From contig DEIP01000082.1 in assembly GCA_002352605.1 (NCBI GenBank), positions 1-8,781 of the forward strand: a stretch of 8,781 nucleotides of DNA, written 5' to 3'. Below the pieces are notes generated by a model that saw only the letters and a list, made by a program, of their open reading frames with translations, had not been told where the DNA came from and ran no database searches. Shown piece by piece: positions 1-6,330 of this stretch. Source of the stretch: Desulfobacteraceae bacterium UBA2771 (GTDB taxonomy: Bacteria; Desulfobacterota; Desulfobacteria; Desulfobacterales; Desulfosarcinaceae). The number at the start of each line of letters is the position of its first letter. The stretch's first letter is position 1. Position numbers and translations under genes: made by a program.

Positions 1-98
1 TCGATGCGGTAAATGTTTCTCGGCACCACGATCACCGGCGTGACAACCACATGCGAGTGGGTCACGCTCTCATGCTTATACTTCCTGAAAGCTTGGGA
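1..98 (-). other. Left-edge segment with an open, start-less reading frame (possible partial gene)
   Basis: After the CBS gene stop, a minus-strand frame is open from position 98 to the edge and reads FRKYKHESVTHSHVVVTP, continuing with VIVVPRNIYRI. It has no ATG; the only plausible start inside is a GTG at 65 with no clear ribosome site. An ATG at 102 in the neighbouring frame gives MIPSFQEV and then a stop; a one-base shift near 86-90 would join the two into one frame. That could mean a broken or frameshifted gene start, or chance. I do not recognise the peptide, and a plus-strand 36-codon frame from position 13 is no more convincing. Confidence 0.25.
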
Positions 99-131
99 TC
101 ATGAACTTCTTGATGAATAAAGAATCTGAGT

Positions 132-698
132 TCACCGGATTGTAGCTTTTGTGGGATGCATTACGGCGCCTACGGCAGAAAAAACATCGGTCAGTCTCAA
201 AATGCCGATCACCTTGTTTTCATCTCGAACCAGCAGGGACTGATGAGAGCCTAAAACCAATCGATGAATAGCTTCGCCCAGGGTGTCATTTTTATCTATG
301 AATTCACCCGCCTTAGGCACATACATGATTTTTTCTATCGATAGTTGTGCCGCTCTTTTGCAAGCCACATCAAAGGGTTCTTTGAATAAATCATACTTAT
401 CAACCATTGATTTCAGAAAATAGTTGCTGAGTCGATGTATGCCCATATCGCTGTCTATGCCCAATTTTTCGAAGTATTTGGGCTCTAACGCCTTTAAAAT
501 ATTGGTCTGGTTTATTTTTCCCAGAAAATTATCTTTTTCATCTACAACCAATACAGCGCGATGTTTATATCTCGACGGGTTGAAACCCTTCTGAGCCAGA
601 ACAAGCGCCTCAACGGTTTCGGCCACGGTTGCGGACACCGGTACTTTGGCATATTCAGATAAGGGCACCATCAACTCCGTAACTTTTATGATTTTCAT
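132..698 (-). CDS. Two-CBS-domain protein
   Basis: A 188-residue soluble protein made of a CBS-domain pair. CBS 1 is at about 7-71 (VTELMVPLSEY, then YKHRAVLVVDEKDNFLGKI), a spacer at 72-117, and CBS 2 at about 118-178 (IEKIMYVPKAGEFI, then HQSLLVRDENKVIGILRLTDVF). It parallels the C-terminal half of the receiver-CBS protein: the same opening (V..[LV]M.P..EY), the same long insert between the two CBS domains, and a similar lead-in to CBS 2 (F..........QL....[IV]..[LM]M). It therefore appears to be the unfused version of that module, possibly pairing with the stand-alone receiver before it. Such modules typically bind adenine nucleotides. The ATG at 698 follows AGGGAG. The gene is noticeably more AT-rich than the rest of the block (two 60-base samples, 241-300 and 421-480, are about 42% GC, against about 73% at 3301-3360). 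It is the last clear gene before the left edge. Confidence 0.9.
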   Translation of the reverse strand: MKIIKVTELMVPLSEYAKVPVSATVAETVEALVLAQKGFNPSRYKHRAVLVVDEKDNFLGKINQTNILKALEPKYFEKLGIDSDMGIHRLSNYFLKSMVDKYDLFKEPFDVACKRAAQLSIEKIMYVPKAGEFIDKNDTLGEAIHRLVLGSHQSLLVRDENKVIGILRLTDVFSAVGAVMHPTKATIR

Positions 699-736
699 CT
701 CTCTCCCTTTCTCAAGGAATGCGGTATTGATTTGCT

Positions 737-1186
737 TTATTTGTCATCAAACACCCGACTGGGGTAGCGGGTCAGCTCATGAATTTTTGCGTCCCGGATC
801 TTCTTGTCATGGGCCGCCTTTTTTTCAAAGGCATGGGCCAGCTTTATAAGCAGGTCATCGAATTTCATGGGTTTGAGCAGATAGTCGAAGGCCCCCAGCT
901 TCATCCCCTCGATACTGGTCTCCACCGAGGCGTGGCCGGTGAGAAGAAGTACTTCGGCCAGGGGTTGAATGTGCTTGATCTCCCGCAGGGTCTCGATACC
1001 GTCCATGCCGCCGGGCATCTTAATGTCCAGCAGCACGACGTCGAAGATTTCATGTTTTAAAAGATCCAAGGCGGCTTCTCCGCTTTCCACCCCCGTGGCG
1101 TCCAGCATGCGCTTGTTGAGGCGTTTGACAATGGTTTCCAGAAAATCCGTCTCGTCATCCACAACCAGTACTCTGAAATTATGCAT
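737..1186 (-). CDS. Stand-alone response regulator receiver protein, cognate to the preceding kinase
   Basis: A 149-residue receiver protein, 12 bases after the kinase stop; the site GGGAG overlaps that stop codon (TAGGGAG), so the two are probably translationally linked and form the kinase-regulator pair. The receiver is complete: D10/D11, phospho-acceptor D54 in LLDIKMPGGMDG, T83 in LTGHAS, and K105 in YLLKP. Compared with the other two receivers it has one extra glycine in the loop after the acceptor aspartate. After the receiver come about 30 charged residues (KKIRDAKIHELTRYPSRV) and no output domain. This tail looks like that of the first receiver of the block (AF, then a basic helix with IR.A, then L and P), which hints at a conserved docking segment. 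It is followed after 38 bases by the CBS gene. Confidence 0.94.
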   Translation of the reverse strand: MHNFRVLVVDDETDFLETIVKRLNKRMLDATGVESGEAALDLLKHEIFDVVLLDIKMPGGMDGIETLREIKHIQPLAEVLLLTGHASVETSIEGMKLGAFDYLLKPMKFDDLLIKLAHAFEKKAAHDKKIRDAKIHELTRYPSRVFDDK

Positions 1187-1198
1187 TCTATTTTCTCC

Positions 1199-2866
1199 CT
1201 ATTTTTTTTCCGGTAGAACCGCCGGCAGCGACACGACGAAAGCCGTCCCATTCATCCGGCTGTTTTCCACGGTGATGTGTCCGCCCAATTTTTCTATGAT
1301 GCTATAGCTGATGCTCAGCCCCAGACCGGTCCCCTTGCCGGTGTCCTTGGTGGTAAAAAACGGGTCGAAGATTTTCTTTTTGATCGACTCCGGGATCCCC
1401 GGTCCATCGTCTTGAATGCGGATGGTGATATGGCCGTCGTCCAATGACGTCTCGATTTCGATCATACCGTCTGAGCCGATGGCGTCAATGGAATTGTTGA
1501 TCAGGTTCATGAACACCTGCTGAAGCTGAGATTGATCACTGGCGATAACCGGCAGTGATTGGGAAAACTGTTTTCGGATATCGATATCGTTGATGCGGGC
1601 ATGATTGGATAAGATATCGATCGTCTGTTCCAGCACCCGGTTGACATCTACGTCGTCCAGGCGGGGTTCCATGCGGCGGGCGAATCCCAGCATATTGTGG
1701 GTGATCTTGCGTGCCCGGTCCACGTGTTCCTCGATTTTGGCAATGGAGGTGGAAAACTCCTTGTAGTTCTCGCTGGTTTTGAACTCCTCTTCGGACAATA
1801 GGTCTTCCATCCACCCGGCTTTCTCGCCGATCACCGCCAACGGGTTGTTGATTTCGTGGGCGATGCCGGTTGCCATTTTTCCCAGTGCGGCGAGTTTGTC
1901 CTGCTGGATGAGCTGGGCGTTGAGTTCGCTCATCTGTCGGTCGGTCTGCTCCAGGTGGTTGACCAGGGTGTGGGAGATCAGAACGATGGCAATAACAATG
2001 AGCAGGCAGCCGGTGACAATGATCAATATTTCCGTGTTGCGCACCCGGGTAAGCCAGCCGGTTTCCTGTCCGGCAATCTGGCTGATCACCAGCAGCCACT
2101 CCCCATCCTTGAGCCATGCCCCTCCCACATAGCGAGGATCGCCGCCCACTTGCTTTCTTTCAAGAACCATACTGCCTTCGCCGAATTGCTGGGGGGTGAT
2201 ATCCGAGGGTCCGAGTATGACCCCATCAAACCGGGGATTGGTCTGGAAAATGCCGTCGCGGTTCACGATGTAAGCATCGCCTGCGGTACCCACCTGTGCG
2301 CTTCTCACCAGGCGGTTGAAAATTTCAGAATCGATGGTCGCCCGCAGGATCCAGCAGTCCGTATCGCATGCACCCTTGACGGCGATAATGACATGGGGTA
2401 CTTGCCGGAAACCCATGAACACGTCGCTGATATACTTTCCCCGGCGCAGCACCTCGTCGAACCACGGCTGTTGGTAGTAGTTGAGCCCTTTCAGGTTGTA
2501 GGGGCCGGCGTATGCCAGCTGATTACCATCCCTGTCGATGATTCCCAGGTCCACCAGCCCGAGTCCTTCGGCCCGCCGGTTGATCTGCCAGAACAGGCGG
2601 CTGAGGTTCTCCTGTTGGCTGAGGTCCTCAAAGGACTGGGTCTCCACGAGCATGCCCAAAATGGAGGTGCGCTCCCTTAAAAAAACGTCCACGGCACTGC
2701 TCTGGGATCGGGCCAGGTGACGGATCTGGTCCTCGATGCGTTCTGTGTAGAGCTTACTGAAGTGGTAGTAGAGCGCCACGCCCAGCAGGAGCAGCGGTCC
2801 GATGGATACCACCACGGTGATGCTGATCAGCTTCACCCGCAGCTTCTGGTACAGGGCATGTTTCAT
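1199..2866 (-). CDS. Membrane sensor histidine kinase with periplasmic dCache-type domain
   Basis: A 555-residue two-span sensor kinase. TM1 is at about 15-36; residues 40-275 form a periplasmic double-Cache-like sensor (WFDEVLRRGKYISDVFMGFR at 135-154; membrane-distal CX3C pair C167/C171); TM2 is at about 280-300; a short coiled linker (302-325) leads to the HisKA helix with H-box HEINNP (phospho-acceptor H337) and the HATPase domain with N-box NLINNSIDAI (454-463), G1 DDGPGI (486-491), F-box FDPFFTTK (500-507) and G2 GKGTGLGLSIS (510-520). All catalytic boxes are intact, and it has no attached receiver. The overall shape is like DctB kinases, which sense C4-dicarboxylates through a Cache domain, but the ligand here is unknown. 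The frame is open to an ATG at 2941 inside the permease gene; GGAGG just before the ATG at 2866 makes that the likely start. Its stop TAG forms part of the ribosome site of the following receiver, its likely direct partner. Confidence 0.95.
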   Translation of the reverse strand: MKHALYQKLRVKLISITVVVSIGPLLLLGVALYYHFSKLYTERIEDQIRHLARSQSSAVDVFLRERTSILGMLVETQSFEDLSQQENLSRLFWQINRRAEGLGLVDLGIIDRDGNQLAYAGPYNLKGLNYYQQPWFDEVLRRGKYISDVFMGFRQVPHVIIAVKGACDTDCWILRATIDSEIFNRLVRSAQVGTAGDAYIVNRDGIFQTNPRFDGVILGPSDITPQQFGEGSMVLERKQVGGDPRYVGGAWLKDGEWLLVISQIAGQETGWLTRVRNTEILIIVTGCLLIVIAIVLISHTLVNHLEQTDRQMSELNAQLIQQDKLAALGKMATGIAHEINNPLAVIGEKAGWMEDLLSEEEFKTSENYKEFSTSIAKIEEHVDRARKITHNMLGFARRMEPRLDDVDVNRVLEQTIDILSNHARINDIDIRKQFSQSLPVIASDQSQLQQVFMNLINNSIDAIGSDGMIEIETSLDDGHITIRIQDDGPGIPESIKKKIFDPFFTTKDTGKGTGLGLSISYSIIEKLGGHITVENSRMNGTAFVVSLPAVLPEKK

Positions 2867-2901
2867 CGATCCTCCGGTTAAATCTCCAAAGATCCGGTTG
2901 G

Positions 2902-4584
2902 TTACCAGGACAGAAAACGCCAGTAGCCGAATACGGCCCATAACCAGAGTACCAGCCAGGCTAGGATGGTGATGGGCAGGCCGTATTTGACGAAATCCAT
3001 GACATCCAGCAGCCGCTCACCGGTTTCCGGGTCTTTGCCCATGCCGAAGCAGATGGCGTTGTTGGGCGTGCCCACCACCAGAAAATTGGCAAAGGAGGAT
3101 GAGAACGAGGTGATCAGCCCCACCTTCCACACACTCACGTCGGCCAGGGTGGCCATGGGAAGGACGATGGGACCCAGGGCGGCCACCGTGGCCCCGTCAC
3201 TCATGAAGTTGGTCATGATGCCGGTGAGCAGGCTGATACCGATCACGAGGCCGTCTCCCTTGGTGAGAACATCGGGAAGCAGATTGACAAAAGTGCCGGC
3301 CAGCCACAGGGCGCCGCCGGTGAATTTCAGGGCCACGCCCATGGCGCAGGCGGCGGCATACAGGCCCACCACGTCAAAGGCCACGCCGTCCTGGATGTCG
3401 TCCCAGCGAAGAATCCGGCACAGGAACATGGCCATCACCGCGTAAAGGGTGGGGCCGCCCAGGCCGGCATGTTCCCCGATGAGGATCCACGCTGCGACCA
3501 GCAGCACCAGAATGACCGCCATGATGGCCTCCTGACCGCCGAACTTGGGCATATCCCGCACTTCCCGCTTCACCACTTCGCTGGGGTTGACATCGCTGAC
3601 CAGGAATTTGGGTTTGAGGCGCAGGTACATGACCAGGCCGATCACCCAGGACATTACGGGCACGAAGGGCATGCCGATTTTCATCCACTCCAGGAAGGTG
3701 ATAGGCATGCCGTACTCGGCCAGGTACCCCACCATGATGGCGTTCCTGCCGCCGGCGGCAGGCGATCCGGGGCCGCCGTGGTTGGCGGCAAAGCACACGC
3801 CCAGCAACAGGAAGATGGCCAGGGCCCGATCCTTTTTTACCCCATGCATCTTGCAGGTGACCTTGTAAATACCCATGAGCACCGGAATGAGCAGAGCCAC
3901 CAGGGCGTGCTCGGATAAAAAACCCGCCGACACGGCCAGAAGGGGCAAGAAGATGAACGCGAAGGCCTTGGCGCTTTTGATACGGCTGAGCAGGATCAGG
4001 CCGATGCGCTTGTCCAGGCCGGTTTTGGCCACCCCCACGGCCACGGCCAGGATGCCGAAGATGAAGAACACCGCATCTTTCATATAGGCTTGTGAAATTT
4101 CATTGATGGGAAGGATGGCGAACAGGTAAATCATGACCCCCACCATGATATCCGTCGCACCCAGGGGAAGCGCTTCGGTACCCCATAGAAAAGCGGCCAG
4201 AAACAGGATGGCCACGGTCACCTTGGCCATCTGGGCCACCTGGTAGGCGGTGAGCAGGGGTTTGGCCTCGTGCCCGTGTTTTTTCGCTGTTTCGGTGCCG
4301 CTTTGTTGGGCGTTAAACGCCTCGGGCCGCAGCTTTTTATTGACGGCATCGGTAATGGTGGTGCACGAGTGCGGTATACTGTATCCGGCCGGCTTCTCCG
4401 TTTTCACCATCTCCAGCATACTCCGGGGCGGCGGCATCAGGACCATAAAGGTAAAAACCAGGGCCGCGATGACGAACAGGATCGGTTTGTATCCGGGCTT
4501 GCTTTTCCATGACCAGGTGCGATCCTCTAAGTCGGGTGCGAGAAGCGGGTCATATTCGTGATCGGTAGTGGTGTGATTCGACAT
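2902..4584 (-). CDS. DASS/SLC13-family anion permease 2, divergent
   Basis: A 560-residue polytopic inner-membrane protein of the DASS/SLC13 fold and a paralogue of permease 1. TM1 is at about 33-50, then a 65-residue hydrophilic loop (51-115) with one cysteine and a His/Lys-rich stretch, then the first transport repeat with FLSEHALVALLIPVLMG (222-238) and GGPGSPAAGGRN (270-281). The second repeat has TNFMSDGATVAALGPIVLP (458-476) and VVGTPNNAICFGMG (503-516). The SNT signatures are replaced by SEH (224-226) and SDG (462-464), matching the pattern of permease 1 and setting the pair apart from studied Na+/dicarboxylate carriers. The first-half GTPPN hairpin is AGGRN instead. A strong site AAGGAGG precedes the ATG at 4584 by four bases. 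The kinase gene follows 35 bases after its stop, so transport and sensing are probably expressed together. The substrate is unknown; dicarboxylate, sulfate or sulfonate are all compatible with the family. Confidence 0.92.
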   Translation of the reverse strand: MSNHTTTDHEYDPLLAPDLEDRTWSWKSKPGYKPILFVIAALVFTFMVLMPPPRSMLEMVKTEKPAGYSIPHSCTTITDAVNKKLRPEAFNAQQSGTETAKKHGHEAKPLLTAYQVAQMAKVTVAILFLAAFLWGTEALPLGATDIMVGVMIYLFAILPINEISQAYMKDAVFFIFGILAVAVGVAKTGLDKRIGLILLSRIKSAKAFAFIFLPLLAVSAGFLSEHALVALLIPVLMGIYKVTCKMHGVKKDRALAIFLLLGVCFAANHGGPGSPAAGGRNAIMVGYLAEYGMPITFLEWMKIGMPFVPVMSWVIGLVMYLRLKPKFLVSDVNPSEVVKREVRDMPKFGGQEAIMAVILVLLVAAWILIGEHAGLGGPTLYAVMAMFLCRILRWDDIQDGVAFDVVGLYAAACAMGVALKFTGGALWLAGTFVNLLPDVLTKGDGLVIGISLLTGIMTNFMSDGATVAALGPIVLPMATLADVSVWKVGLITSFSSSFANFLVVGTPNNAICFGMGKDPETGERLLDVMDFVKYGLPITILAWLVLWLWAVFGYWRFLSW

Positions 4585-4616
4585 GTAACCTCCTTAGCAA
4601 ATCAAAAAAATTCAGA

Positions 4617-5519
4617 TTACCGCAATACCCGCTCCATTTCAAAGAACAGATCTTGCTCGCGAATGACGCCGGCAATCCGGTCTTGCTCCAGGACCACCAT
4701 TCGGCGGCATTGATTGGTGACCATCAGGTAAGCCGCTTCCATCAGGTTGGCGTCGGCATCGATGGATGGTGGGGTCGGTGACATCAACTGTCCCACCGGT
4801 GTGGACGCCAACTGACCCACCTCGCGCTTGAACATGCCGGTCCAGAACATGGGGGAATACTGGATGCTGTCCGCCGTGGATGGTTTGGGGGCGGACAGAT
4901 AGCTTGGCATGACGGCCTTGAGCAGGTCCATGATGGCCAAAATGCCCGTGAGGTTGCCGCCGGCGTCGAACACCAGCAGGCTGCGGTGGCCGGTTTCCAT
5001 GATGCTGCTGGTGTGCAGTTGCGGCGAGAACGATCGCTTGAGTTCCTTTATGCCCTCTGCCACGGTCTGACTCTCCAGGAGTGTGGTATATTCTTCCATC
5101 GGTATCATGACATCTTGCACTCTGCGTTCGGTCTCTCCGGTTTCGTCGGCCGCCGGCTGTCGGCAGGCATCCAGGATTCGCAATGCCAGTGTGTCGATAT
5201 CACAGGGTTTGGACAGAAAATCGAAGGCACCTTGCGCCAGGGCCCTCTTGGCGGCCTCCCCCTCACCGTGACCGGTAAGCATGATCACCGGGATTTCCGG
5301 TTTTTGGCGCTTGATCTCCGCCAGGGTCTCGTTGCCGTCCATTCCCGGCATGCGGATGTCCAGGACCACCACATCCGGATCATTGGCCAGCTGAGCCAAT
5401 GCCTCCTGTCCATTGGCGGCCATCAGGGTGTCAAAACCTTTTTTGGTAAGTATTTTCTTTGTGGTTTTACGAAATTGCACTTCATCGTCAACCATCAACA
5501 CTTTTATTTTTTTGTCCAT
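4617..5519 (-). CDS. Response regulator: receiver domain fused to a CBS-domain pair
   Basis: A 300-residue cytoplasmic protein. Residues 1-118 are a complete receiver: D11/D12, phospho-acceptor D54 in VLDIRMPGMDG, T82 in LTGHG, and K104 in FLSKP. A short linker (119-133) leads to CBS domain 1 (about 134-205; starts VQDVMIPMEEY and contains HRSLLVFDAGGNLTGIL), a spacer (206-238), and CBS domain 2 (about 239-298; VGQLMSP and RRMVVLEQDRIAGVIREQDL). CBS pairs (Bateman modules) usually bind adenine nucleotides and shift the state of an attached domain or partner, so the protein may join a phosphorylation input with an energy-state input (inference). It has no DNA-binding domain. The ATG at 5519 follows GGAG by eight bases. 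It lies 32 bases before DASS permease 2 and probably shares its message. The CBS half is clearly related to the free CBS protein at the end of the block. Confidence 0.93.
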   Translation of the reverse strand: MDKKIKVLMVDDEVQFRKTTKKILTKKGFDTLMAANGQEALAQLANDPDVVVLDIRMPGMDGNETLAEIKRQKPEIPVIMLTGHGEGEAAKRALAQGAFDFLSKPCDIDTLALRILDACRQPAADETGETERRVQDVMIPMEEYTTLLESQTVAEGIKELKRSFSPQLHTSSIMETGHRSLLVFDAGGNLTGILAIMDLLKAVMPSYLSAPKPSTADSIQYSPMFWTGMFKREVGQLASTPVGQLMSPTPPSIDADANLMEAAYLMVTNQCRRMVVLEQDRIAGVIREQDLFFEMERVLR

Positions 5520-5564
5520 CTCATCATCTCCATTTTGGCCAGCCGTCAGATCATGTTATTTTGA

Positions 5565-5579
5565 TCGGGATTGTCCCGA
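5565..5579 (-). other. Intercistronic hairpin after the YIP1-like gene
   Basis: A perfect 6-base stem with a 3-base loop (TCGGGA-CAA-TCCCGA on the minus strand) six bases after the stop of the YIP1-like gene. The bases that follow are TCAAAATAAC, with no T-run, so it is not a classical intrinsic terminator. It could stabilise the upstream message or mark a processing point before the receiver-CBS gene. A weak second repeat, GATCA/TGATC with an 8-base spacer (5549-5566), overlaps it by two bases. Confidence 0.4.
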
Positions 5580-5585
5580 AATTCG

Positions 5586-6143
5586 TTAAAAGGCCGGTGG
5601 CGTGGGTGGCGCCACCAACAGGCGAAGGATGGCCAAAAAGAGCATGGCCGTCAGCGAAGCGGTGATCAGCAGAACCCAGACGGTCCGTCCTTTGCCCATG
5701 CCCAGGCCGTAGATCATCCCCAGGGCAACCAGCACCCATTTCCAGGGTTCGGTGAAAAAAAAGGAGAAGGGAACCCATGCGATCAGCAGGGTGGGGCTGG
5801 TTCCGATGGCAAAGACCCTCCAGATGCTTGAAAACCGGATGCGTGGCCCTGTGCCTATTGCACCGACGAGCCAGGCGATAGCGGCACACAGCACGGTCAT
5901 TCCCAGGGCGTTCACCATCAGAATCGCAGCACGCACAAGGGCGCCGGCGCCAGAAACAGGCAGAGCACCGGCGGCAGCATAAAACAGGCTGCACAGGAAA
6001 AGCATACCGCCCGCCTCTTTTGGGGTGGTCCGGGGAAAGACTTCGGAAAACCAGCGTCCGGGATACATAATCAAGCCTGACAATGCACCCATGAAGCCCA
6101 TTTTGAAGAATGAACCGGTTTTGCCGGAAGCAGGTGCCATCAT
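5586..6143 (-). CDS. Polytopic inner-membrane protein, YIP1-like
   Basis: A 185-residue hydrophobic protein with roughly five membrane segments (about 46-63, 70-95, 107-127, 134-150, 155-177). The N-terminal stretch GLIMYPGRWFSEVF (23-36), then helices, then SSIWRVFAIGTSPTLLIAWVP (about 105-125), resemble the usual opening and middle of YIP1-domain membrane proteins: a Pro-aromatic lead-in, a polar 'slip' before a proline-containing helix, and a closing helix pair. This is recognition by pattern, not alignment, so the family is tentative. The frame is open upstream to an ATG at 6179, but that would overlap the preceding small gene by 35 bases; the double ATG at 6143/6140 directly after that gene's stop (TAATATGATG) is the better start and implies coupled translation. 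Its role is unknown; placement between two permeases and next to a small membrane protein suggests an accessory or assembly role. It ends with a proline-rich tail (APPTPPAF). Confidence 0.8.
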   Translation of the reverse strand: MMAPASGKTGSFFKMGFMGALSGLIMYPGRWFSEVFPRTTPKEAGGMLFLCSLFYAAAGALPVSGAGALVRAAILMVNALGMTVLCAAIAWLVGAIGTGPRIRFSSIWRVFAIGTSPTLLIAWVPFSFFFTEPWKWVLVALGMIYGLGMGKGRTVWVLLITASLTAMLFLAILRLLVAPPTPPAF

Positions 6144-6144
6144 A

Positions 6145-6303
6145 TTACCACACCCCTGTTTTATAAAGGATGCCGGCAACCAGCATGATCAGGGTCAGGG
6201 CAAAGCATACCCGCCGCTCGGTCTCCTTGGTGTACCAGATTCTTCCCCGGCGAAAACACACCGGGGAACTGTTTGAATGGTGATCGTTTTCAATCTGTTT
6301 CAT
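6145..6303 (-). CDS. Small single-span membrane protein (52 aa)
   Basis: A short open frame in the gap between DASS permease 1 and the YIP1-like gene. An in-frame ATG also exists at 6312 (55 aa), but GAGGAG directly abuts that one, while it lies nine bases before the ATG at 6303, so I chose 6303. The first 32 residues are hydrophilic and contain RRGRIWYTKETERR; residues 33-48 (VCFALTLIMLVAGILY) form one likely membrane helix, giving a small C-terminally anchored protein. Its stop TAA is separated by one base from the next ATG (TAATATG), which implies translational coupling. Position and shape suggest an accessory subunit for the permease or for the following membrane protein, as small membrane partners are known for some other transporters. 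I do not recognise a family. That it is a real gene is supported by the ribosome site, the tight packing and the sensible hydrophobicity profile. Confidence 0.72.
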   Translation of the reverse strand: MKQIENDHHSNSSPVCFRRGRIWYTKETERRVCFALTLIMLVAGILYKTGVW

Positions 6304-6330
6304 GGGGCTCATCTCCTCACTCAATCCTTT

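Noticed and set aside
103..133. Inverted repeat GAACT/AGTTC at the end of the CBS gene as a terminator
   Set aside because: Short arms with a bulged interior, and no T-run after it on the minus strand; it does not qualify as an intrinsic terminator.
1856..2680. A 274-codon plus-strand open frame opposite the histidine kinase
   Set aside because: It is antisense to an intact kinase with all catalytic boxes, and its own product has no domain-like pattern.
2867..2941. An upstream ATG that would extend the kinase by 25 residues
   Set aside because: It overlaps the end of the permease gene and lacks the good ribosome site that sits just before the ATG at 2866.
6144..6179. An upstream ATG that would extend the YIP1-like protein by 12 residues
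   Set aside because: The extension overlaps the small membrane-protein gene, and the TAATATG junction favours the later start.
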